Part shown: one piece after another, positions 1 through 5,327 of the stretch | How positions within the stretch are numbered: position 1 is the stretch's first letter | Layout of the letters: the number at the start of each line of letters is the position of its first letter | Assembly: GCA_023139255.1 (NCBI GenBank) | Contig: JAGLNY010000348.1 | Location: 1-7,225 of the forward strand | DNA from: Spirochaetales bacterium | GTDB taxonomy: Bacteria > Spirochaetota > Spirochaetia > JABMQR01 | Direction: 5' to 3' | Length of the DNA stretch: 7,225 bases | Made by a program: the position numbers and the translations under genes | The notes under the pieces: model-generated | Told to the model about the DNA's origin: nothing | Database searches by the model: none | Seen by the model: the letters and a program-made list of their open reading frames with translations, nothing else

Positions 1-1
1 T

Positions 2-220
2 GACTCAAATATATTTCATGTGAACAAGCTTCAGTTACGTTCCTCATTTGCTTCCCCTGCACTCTATTTTCCTGAATGTATCGATCTTATAAAATCCGGA
101 GTAGTACAAACAAAAGATCTTATCACACATAGATTTACTATTGATGAAATTAGCTGTGCAATTCCTCAATTTAGGGATGATAAAGAAACGGCAATAAAAG
201 CTATTATGGTAAATGACTAA
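2..220 (+). CDS. Zinc-type (MDR family) alcohol/polyol dehydrogenase, C-terminal fragment
   Basis: The reading frame is open from the window edge to a TAA at 218-220, leaving 72 C-terminal residues of a longer gene. The segment FPECIDLIKSGVVQTKDLIT, followed by HRFTIDEI and ending in KETAIKAIMVND, matches the usual tail of medium-chain zinc dehydrogenases (sorbitol, threonine and other polyol dehydrogenases). There a helix of the form 'alxLlasGkid' is followed by 'LITHrfpLdei.eAf' and a closing 'gaiKvvl' strand. The catalytic zinc site and the Rossmann core lie upstream of the window, so substrate and cofactor cannot be told. A GTG at 20 lies inside this frame but is not a real start, because the frame is open upstream and the family is about 340 residues long. 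The next gene begins within about 20 bp, so the two are probably co-transcribed. Confidence 0.8.
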   Translation, partial: DSNIFHVNKLQLRSSFASPALYFPECIDLIKSGVVQTKDLITHRFTIDEISCAIPQFRDDKETAIKAIMVND

Positions 221-231
221 AAGATGGTGGT

Positions 232-235
232 GGAG
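232..235 (+). promoter_or_regulatory. Ribosome binding site deciding the start of the SGNH hydrolase
   Basis: GGAG lies 6 nt before the ATG at 242. The in-frame ATGs at 224 and 236 have no comparable purine-rich sequence at a useful distance, so 242 is the better start. Confidence 0.55.
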
Positions 236-241
236 ATGCAA

Positions 242-919
242 ATGAAAGTGATTAAACCGGGATTTTTTGGTAAAACGATTCCCACAGATGAAAGAAGATT
301 GGAATTCGATTTTGCAAATGAGCAATTGCTATATATGAAAAAAAAACCGGATATTCTTTTTATTGGCGATTCCATAACGCAGCTCTGGGATTTGAACGTC
401 TTCTTTAATACTGAAAAGTTATTAATAAACAGAGGGATTGGTGGTGATACCTCGAAATATCTCCTAAAACGTTTCGATGCTGATGTAATTCAACTTAATC
501 CAAGTTTGGCAATAGTAATGATAGGAACGAATGATATAACCGCGACACATTATGATCCTTGGTGGAGAATTTCTGGTCTGGATGAAGAAGATGTGTTTAT
601 TGAAGCAACGAAAAATATTAACAAAATGGTCAACAAGTGTCTGGAAAACAGTATTAACATAGCACTCTGTTCTATTATTCCGTCTTATATTGCAGCTCCT
701 TATAATAAACATATCAGATGGAAATTAACAGAAAGAATTAATGATTTTATTATAAAACTTAGCCAGGACAAGAACATCAAGTATATTGATTATCATTCAA
801 GCTTGTGTATGAAAGATGGAAAAACAATTATCACTGATCTTTCACCGGATGGTATACATGTAAATGCAAAAGGTTATGAAATTATGGCAAAAACTTTAAA
901 AAAAATGATCGATTTATGA
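242..919 (+). CDS. SGNH/GDSL-family hydrolase (probable carbohydrate esterase)
   Basis: This 225-residue protein carries the blocks of the SGNH hydrolase superfamily, whose members hydrolyse esters and often remove acetyl groups from sugars. Block I is ILFIGDSITQ with nucleophile Ser44. Block II is NRGIGGDTS, with a glycine of the oxyanion hole near residues 65-67. Block III is IGTND with Asn97. Block V is SPDGIHVNAKGY, supplying Asp203 and His206 of the triad. The length suits a single compact domain of the PAF-acetylhydrolase/rhamnogalacturonan-acetylesterase type. There is no signal peptide or membrane segment, so it should act in the cytoplasm. An in-frame ATG at 224 would add six residues, but the ribosome binding site favours 242. 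The gene follows the dehydrogenase after about 20 bp, which suggests an operon. Codon 33 onward holds a run of nine A (338-346) that could be slippage-prone. The family is secure; the deacetylase role on a glycan is inferred from the neighbours. Confidence 0.88.
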   Translation: MKVIKPGFFGKTIPTDERRLEFDFANEQLLYMKKKPDILFIGDSITQLWDLNVFFNTEKLLINRGIGGDTSKYLLKRFDADVIQLNPSLAIVMIGTNDITATHYDPWWRISGLDEEDVFIEATKNINKMVNKCLENSINIALCSIIPSYIAAPYNKHIRWKLTERINDFIIKLSQDKNIKYIDYHSSLCMKDGKTIITDLSPDGIHVNAKGYEIMAKTLKKMIDL

Positions 920-981
920 ATCCAAAGTAGTGTGCAATAGTAGCATTTGAGTTAATACTAGGTAAAAAATTAATTTTAAGA

Positions 982-1132
982 ATAGAACTTGAAAAACTAT
1001 CAGAAAAAATAGAAGGCTTTTCAGAATAATTATAGATGCTACTTATACAATCCCAGATGGTGGTGGTAATAAACTTAAAAGTTACCAGTTAATATTGAGG
1101 AAGCGAAACCAACTGGAAAATATGAAGTATGA
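982..1132 (+). pseudogene. Possible frameshifted gene remnant in the intergenic gap
   Basis: The gap 920-1166 has no intact gene. Three short protein-like stretches follow one another in three frames: IELEKLSEKIEGFSE (from 982), IIIDATYTIPDGGG (1026-1067) and KLPVNIEEAKPTGKYEV, ending in a TGA at 1130-1132. They could be the decayed C-terminus of one gene after two frameshifts. I do not recognise the family. The terminal TGA overlaps an ATG at 1129, as adjoining operon genes often do. AT-rich chance reading is a real alternative, so this call is tentative. Confidence 0.25.
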
Positions 1133-1167
1133 AAAAATTTGGTATTAAAAGGAGTATAAATAGATAA
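1129..1167 (+). other. Short leader ORF overlapping the oxidoreductase start
   Basis: Twelve codons reading MKKFGIKRSINR end in a TAA that shares its last base with the oxidoreductase ATG (TAATG). The first six residues, MKKFGI, resemble both the true gene start (MKPKFGI) and Gfo/Idh proteins in general. It may be a duplicated or abandoned start, or a tiny coupling ORF. No function is claimed. Confidence 0.25.
1147..1155 (+). promoter_or_regulatory. Ribosome binding site of the Gfo/Idh/MocA gene
   Basis: AAAAGGAGT is a strong Shine-Dalgarno match. It lies about 12 nt before the ATG at 1167, slightly farther than ideal. An in-frame stop at 1161-1163 rules out an earlier start in this frame. 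Confidence 0.55.
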
Positions 1168-2207
1168 TGAAACCAAAATTTGGCATAGTGGGTTGTGGAA
1201 ACATATCAAGATTTCATTTTAATGGCCTTGAAAAGACCGGTGCAGAAATTGTACATATTGCAGATATAAATGAAGAAGCAGCGAAACCATGGGTCGAAAA
1301 ATTCGGGGCTAAAATTAGCACAGATTATAACAATCTAATTAAAGACCCTGAGGTTACAGTAGTGAGTATCCTTACTGGCAGCAAGTTTCACAAAGACATT
1401 GCCTTAAAAGCAATAAGAGCCGGAAAAGATATCGTTTGTGAAAAAACGATGATGGATAATGCTTTTGAAGCTGAAGAGGTGGTAAAAGCAGTTAGCAACT
1501 CACACACTCTGTTTTTTACAGCTTTTATGAAAAGGTTTTTTCCGGCTTCAATAAAAGCAAAGGAGTTTATTCCTGCTTTGGGTAGAATATTTAGTGCTCA
1601 AGTCCGGACATACCAGCCTTGGGGAAATTTCTATGAAACTGACGATGTGGGAAGTTTTGGATTTGTATTGGGAACTTATGGTGGTGCTGTAACTAAATGT
1701 GCAGGAAGCCATATGCTTGATATGATGATGTTTCTTTTAGGAAGACCTACAAGTCTTTATGCAAATATGGACTATATCCCGGGAACCCGGTTTGACCGAA
1801 AAGCCACAGCACTTTTTGAGTATATGGGTGGACTTGTAGTAAGTTTTGAGGCAGCAACACATCCATTAAAAAAAATTGGGTATGAAAAAAACTCCTGGGA
1901 TGAATTTATCCAGATACATGGGGTAAACGGACGAATTGATCTTTATACTGTGATGTGGGATCATCCGGAAAATAACGCGGCACTTCTTGTCTATTATAAT
2001 AATGAAGATAAAACATCAACGGAGTACCGGTTTGATGCAGTCAATCCATTTGATGTGGAAATGAACTACATAGTAGACTGTTTATCAAACCGCAAGCAAG
2101 GCGATCCTACTGTAATAGATGGATTTAATACAGATGTAATTATTGAGACGATGACACAATCAGCTCAGGATAAGGTCTCGGTTTCCATTGACTGGAAAGG
2201 TCTTTAG
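1167..2207 (+). CDS. Gfo/Idh/MocA family NAD(P)-dependent oxidoreductase
   Basis: This is a 346-residue protein of normal family length. The N-terminal Rossmann fold begins KFGIVGCGNIS (GxGxxS at 9-14). Asp33 at the end of strand 2 (HIADIN) suggests a preference for NAD. The family's 'EKP' turn is present as Glu92-Lys93-Thr94, with Lys93 the expected catalytic lysine. The C-terminal sheet domain contains GGAVTKCAGSHMLD, which carries the conserved His182 and Asp185. The position four residues before His182, usually Asp (as in the inositol dehydrogenase Lys-Asp-His triad), is Cys178 here. Members oxidise or reduce sugars, polyols or their derivatives, or act in multi-step glycoside chemistry. 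There is no signal peptide, so it is cytoplasmic. Its place before a GH127 glycosidase fits sugar catabolism, but the substrate is unknown. The start at 1167 is set by an upstream in-frame stop and the ribosome binding site. Confidence 0.92.
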   Translation: MKPKFGIVGCGNISRFHFNGLEKTGAEIVHIADINEEAAKPWVEKFGAKISTDYNNLIKDPEVTVVSILTGSKFHKDIALKAIRAGKDIVCEKTMMDNAFEAEEVVKAVSNSHTLFFTAFMKRFFPASIKAKEFIPALGRIFSAQVRTYQPWGNFYETDDVGSFGFVLGTYGGAVTKCAGSHMLDMMMFLLGRPTSLYANMDYIPGTRFDRKATALFEYMGGLVVSFEAATHPLKKIGYEKNSWDEFIQIHGVNGRIDLYTVMWDHPENNAALLVYYNNEDKTSTEYRFDAVNPFDVEMNYIVDCLSNRKQGDPTVIDGFNTDVIIETMTQSAQDKVSVSIDWKGL

Positions 2208-2333
2208 GGGATGAAGTGGTTATGAAGTTCCCTGGGTAGAAGAGTGGCTTTTAGGGATGTCCATAATCATTACGAAGGGCTTTCTGAATAAATTGTAACC
2301 AAAACCAATTAATTTCTAAATGCTTTCAGAACT

Positions 2334-2339
2334 AGGAGA
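2334..2339 (+). promoter_or_regulatory. Ribosome binding site deciding the GH127 start
   Basis: AGGAGA ends 4 nt before the ATG at 2344. The earlier in-frame ATG at 2320 has only AT-rich sequence before it, so 2344 is preferred. The stretch 2208-2333 shows no gene and no convincing terminator. Confidence 0.6.
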
Positions 2340-2343
2340 AATC

Positions 2344-4335
2344 ATGAATATTTCAACTGCCTCAATTCCAAAAACCATACAAAAAAACAGATATTATGAA
2401 TCAAATCGTGCTCCCCTAATCCCGAACCCGCTTTCCAAACTTCCTCTGGGCAGCATTAAACCTGAGGGATGGCTAAAGCACCAACTTGAGCTGATGGTTG
2501 AGGGTATGACCGGGCGGTTAACAGAGATCAGTTCTTTTCTGACTGATGATAATGGCTGGTTTGGGACAGAGAAAGAAGGCTGGGAAGAACAACCCTATTG
2601 GTTTAGGGGATTTTATGATCTTGCTGTCCTGACTAAAAACGAACGGCTTAACAGGATAAAAGATAAATGGATAGAAAAAATACTTACAAGCCAAACAACA
2701 GAAGGGTATTTTGGTGCATCCTGCCACAGGCTGGTCAAAGGTAAAAACGGAAAGGGTATATGTGATCTTTGGCCCCATATGATGATGCTTGATGCGATAA
2801 TACATCATTATGAATTCACCTCCGACAAACGGGTGGTTCCTTTTGTGACCAGGTTTTTTGCATTCTGCAGAGATCTCTCTGAAGCTGAGTTTATGCCAAA
2901 AATTTCAGATAACGGTGAAGAAGTATTCCGGGAAGAATTTGACGATTGGAAAATCACGATCCAGGTTAACAGGGCAGGGGATATGCTTCCCCACATTTAC
3001 TGGCTCTATAATATAACCGGTGACACGTGGCTCCTTAATCTCGGGACCCGGTTCTTTGACCATATCATGCCTGCCAAGAGCGAATATCTTGACCCTCATA
3101 TTGTTAACTTTACGCAACGGTACGGTTACTCCGGGATCTATTCCCAACAATCGAATGAGAGCCGCCATCTTAAGCAAAGTGAATACTGGTATAGTCAACA
3201 CATGTTTGTATGGGGTCAGCAGCCGCGAGGAATATTTGGCGCAGATGAAGGCATACGTCCGGGGAAGACAGATCCCCGTCAGGGGTTTGAAACCTGCGGA
3301 ATGATAGAATTTGCAAAAAACTTCTATCTACTTGGGAGGATCACCGGAAGCACGCTCTATGCGGATCGGTGTGAGGATGTAATGCTTAATCACTTTCCTG
3401 CAGCTCAAACTCCCGACCTTTCCGGGCTTCATTATTTAACAGCCTCCAACCTCCCCCAGCTTGACTCGAATGACAATCATGATTTCCTTAACGAACAGAT
3501 ACCTGGGAATCAGCAACTGCCTTATTCGCCTCACAAATACAGATGCTGTCAGCATAATGTGGCAATGGGATGGCCCTGGTATGCACAGAACTTGTGGCAG
3601 GCAACAAGTGATAACGGGCTTGCAGCATATTTGTACGCCGCATCTTCAGTAACTGCAAAGGTTGGTGAGAATGGAGATGTAGTAACCCTTACTACACAGA
3701 CAGATTATCCTTTTAAAGGAGATGTCAATCTTTCAGTCGAAGGGGAAGGAGCCTTTCCTCTCTACCTGCGTGTTCCGAAATGGTGTACCAGATTCAATGT
3801 GAAAGTGAACAACAAAATTGTTGAACATAAGGCTGAACCTGGATACTATCTCCGGATCGAACGGGAATGGTGTTCCGGTGATGCGGTTGAGATTTCAATG
3901 GCTATGAAACCTTCTCTTACTGAATGGCCCCGGAACGGAAGCGTGACGGTTGACCGGGGACCCCTCAGTTATTCGGTCAGGATTGAAGAGGAATGGAGAA
4001 AGTGGGAAGGTACAAAGGAGTGGCCGCAATGGGAAGTTTTTCCGAAAAGCCCCTGGAACTATGGGTTGATTATAGATAGGGATGATCCGTCATCCGGTAT
4101 TAAAGTTGAGGAAAAAGAAATAATCTCAGATCAACCATGGACTGTGAATGAAGCACCAATTGAACTGAGTATACAAGCAAAGAAGATCCCGTTATGGAAG
4201 CTGGGAGAGGATAATACTGTAGCTGAAATTCCTCAGAACCCTGATACTACTAAAAAAGAAGAAACTATTACCATGATCCCGCTGGGATGCGCACGTCTCA
4301 GAATGAGTTGTTTGCCGGTAGTGAAACAGGAATGA
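2344..4335 (+). CDS. GH127 / DUF1680 family glycoside hydrolase (beta-L-arabinofuranosidase-like)
   Basis: The 663-residue protein matches the size and layout of GH127. In characterised members such as bifidobacterial HypBA1, these enzymes cleave beta-L-arabinofuranosides with a zinc-bound cysteine nucleophile. Numbering from 2344, the N-terminus has the family opening PLSKLPLGSIKPEGWLKHQL. The zinc-site motif FETCG supplies Glu316 and Cys318. The paired cysteines Cys401-Cys402 lie in YRCCQHN, the first being the expected nucleophile. Glu302 in GADEG is the best candidate for the general acid. An (alpha/alpha)6 barrel is followed by beta-sandwich segments FPLYLRVPKWC and VDRGPLSYSV. No signal peptide is seen, so it is probably cytoplasmic and acts on imported oligosaccharides. 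CCQHN followed by GWPW differs from the CCPPN I recall for HypBA1, so specificity may differ. It is more GC-rich than the genes before it. The start follows the ribosome binding site; 2320 would add eight residues. Confidence 0.9.
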   Translation: MNISTASIPKTIQKNRYYESNRAPLIPNPLSKLPLGSIKPEGWLKHQLELMVEGMTGRLTEISSFLTDDNGWFGTEKEGWEEQPYWFRGFYDLAVLTKNERLNRIKDKWIEKILTSQTTEGYFGASCHRLVKGKNGKGICDLWPHMMMLDAIIHHYEFTSDKRVVPFVTRFFAFCRDLSEAEFMPKISDNGEEVFREEFDDWKITIQVNRAGDMLPHIYWLYNITGDTWLLNLGTRFFDHIMPAKSEYLDPHIVNFTQRYGYSGIYSQQSNESRHLKQSEYWYSQHMFVWGQQPRGIFGADEGIRPGKTDPRQGFETCGMIEFAKNFYLLGRITGSTLYADRCEDVMLNHFPAAQTPDLSGLHYLTASNLPQLDSNDNHDFLNEQIPGNQQLPYSPHKYRCCQHNVAMGWPWYAQNLWQATSDNGLAAYLYAASSVTAKVGENGDVVTLTTQTDYPFKGDVNLSVEGEGAFPLYLRVPKWCTRFNVKVNNKIVEHKAEPGYYLRIEREWCSGDAVEISMAMKPSLTEWPRNGSVTVDRGPLSYSVRIEEEWRKWEGTKEWPQWEVFPKSPWNYGLIIDRDDPSSGIKVEEKEIISDQPWTVNEAPIELSIQAKKIPLWKLGEDNTVAEIPQNPDTTKKEETITMIPLGCARLRMSCLPVVKQE

Positions 4336-4490
4336 AATGTGCGAGCTGAAAATACGACAAATCCCCAATGAAAACGTATATACGCTCAGTTTCTACTACA
4401 AAGTCAAATTTTTCTGCACCCCAGTCCGTTATATGCTTTCTGGGTTTAAAAAGAATTATGACATCTAACAAAAAGAACAGGACTATCCCT
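4336..4490 (+). other. Convergent intergenic region without a clear terminator
   Basis: The glycosidase (+) and the GntR gene (-) end toward each other here. There is a 10-bp palindrome CGTATATACG at 4375-4384 and a weak 5-bp CCCAG/CTGGG pair with a 15-nt loop (4420-4444). Neither has the GC-rich stem and T-run of an intrinsic terminator. Confidence 0.4.
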
Positions 4491-5183
4491 TCAGGACTCC
4501 ATAGGCAGTCGTTCATGCTCTTTCAGGGCCGCATAGGCGGCCTCCGGATTCCCTGCGGTGAAGGCAGCAGCGATGAGAATATGTTCTGCCGTGTCCCTTT
4601 TCAAATCTTCCGGGGGATAGGGATTTCCCCTGTCCTCTCCCTTTTCCTTGTCGAAAAATATTTTGATAACAGCGTTCAGGGTGGTAAGCATCTTGTTCCC
4701 CGATGGGGCCATGATGGCCTGGTGGAAATCTGTTTCAAGAGTATTATACTCCCCATAGGTTGTCGCAGCTCGCGCACCTTGGGATGCCTTTCGCATTTTT
4801 ACGGTAATATTCTCAATGTTTTTCACATGTTCTGCTGTGGATTTATCAACAGCCGTCTCAATTGAGCCGAGTTCCAGAATCCTTCTCATTGCTTTGAGTT
4901 CCCCGATGTCCGCAGCAGAGATCAGGGTGAGAATTCGGAGAACTTTGTTAAAAACAGAGATGGGGTCGACTTTTTGCAGCTGGTAGCCGCTTCCCCTGCG
5001 TGAAGTAAGGATTCCCAATCCCTTAAGGTAGGAAATGGCTTCCCTGAGAATGGTCCTGCTGGTATTCAGGTGGGAAGAGAGTTCAATCTCGGGAGGGAGC
5101 ATGTCGCCTGCCCGAAGGTTGTTGTCCTGGATATATTCCAGGATACCGGAAATGGTGAGTTCAGTCCTGCTCTCAGTTATCAT
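4491..5183 (-). CDS. FadR-type (FCD) GntR family transcriptional regulator
   Basis: The protein is 230 residues, typical for the FCD branch of GntR. Residues 5-70 form the winged helix-turn-helix: AGDMLPPEIELSSHLNTSRT, then LREAISYLKGLGIL and the wing SRRGSGYQL. Residues 93-225 form the all-helical FCD ligand domain. Its probable metal ligands are Glu150 and His154 (LETDFHQAI, the usual D/E-x3-H spacing), His201 (EHILIAAA) and His223 (LKEHERL). Such regulators usually repress sugar-acid, amino-acid or carboxylate pathways and release DNA when a small acid binds. The frame stays open upstream to 5423, but those 80 codons are hydrophobic, non-family sequence that crosses the promoter and the opposite gene. 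The start is therefore put at ATG 5183; a GTG at 5195 is an alternative. It is divergent from the amidohydrolase-aminotransferase gene, which it most likely controls along with itself. Confidence 0.9.
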   Translation of the reverse strand: MITESRTELTISGILEYIQDNNLRAGDMLPPEIELSSHLNTSRTILREAISYLKGLGILTSRRGSGYQLQKVDPISVFNKVLRILTLISAADIGELKAMRRILELGSIETAVDKSTAEHVKNIENITVKMRKASQGARAATTYGEYNTLETDFHQAIMAPSGNKMLTTLNAVIKIFFDKEKGEDRGNPYPPEDLKRDTAEHILIAAAFTAGNPEAAYAALKEHERLPMES

Positions 5184-5205
5184 CCCTGTTTCCACACTTC
5201 CCCCA

Positions 5206-5233
5206 TTTATAATAAGTAGTACTAATAATGCAA
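5206..5233 (-). promoter_or_regulatory. Candidate promoter of the GntR gene
   Basis: Read on the - strand, TTGCAT (5233-5228) and TATAAA (5211-5206) are separated by 16 nt, giving a plausible -35/-10 pair upstream of the ATG at 5183. The -10 is strong and the -35 weak. The TAGTACTA palindrome lies inside the spacer. Confidence 0.4.
5217..5232 (+). promoter_or_regulatory. Candidate GntR operator, site 1
   Basis: TAGTACTAAT at 5217-5226 contains the perfect 8-bp palindrome TAGTACTA and is followed by AATGCA. It lies in the spacer of the regulator's own promoter. A related copy lies in opposite orientation at 5265-5284. Assignment to this regulator is inferred from position and symmetry. Confidence 0.4.
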
Positions 5234-5241
5234 AAAAACAG

Positions 5242-5270
5242 TTGAACATCATAAAACTTTTCTTTAGTAT
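5242..5270 (+). promoter_or_regulatory. Candidate promoter of the amidohydrolase-aminotransferase gene
   Basis: TTGAAC (5242-5247) and TAGTAT (5265-5270), spaced by exactly 17 nt, each match the sigma-70 consensus at four of six positions. They lie about 60 bp before the ATG at 5328. The -10 overlaps operator site 2, so a bound repressor would block it. Confidence 0.45.
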
Positions 5271-5284
5271 ATGCATTAATACTA
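5265..5284 (+). promoter_or_regulatory. Candidate GntR operator, site 2
   Basis: Arms TAGTAT (5265-5270) and ATACTA (5279-5284) are perfect reverse complements around an 8-nt spacer. On the - strand the site begins TAGTATTAAT, matching site 1 (TAGTACTAAT) at nine of ten bases, and is followed by TGCA-like sequence as in site 1. It overlaps the + strand -10 element. Confidence 0.4.
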
Positions 5285-5327
5285 TCAATAGCAACAAGCA
5301 GACAAGCTGTGCAGAGAGAATGAAGAC

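Noticed and set aside
224..241. ATG at 224 as the start of the SGNH hydrolase
   Set aside because: It has no upstream ribosome binding site, whereas ATG 242 has GGAG at 6 nt; the added residues MVVEMQ resemble translated SD sequence.
2208..2333. Short protein-like stretch (for example VPWVEEWLLGMS) between the oxidoreductase and the glycosidase
   Set aside because: It is only about 25 codons, has no start or family match that I recognise, and could be chance.
4420..4444. CCCAG/CTGGG inverted repeat as a terminator between the convergent genes
   Set aside because: The stem is only 5 bp with a 15-nt loop, and neither strand has a proper T-run after it.
4368..4865. 165-codon + strand frame opposite the GntR gene
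   Set aside because: It is antisense to a well-supported regulator, has no recognisable domain and is rich in Cys, Phe and Gly runs typical of shadow frames.
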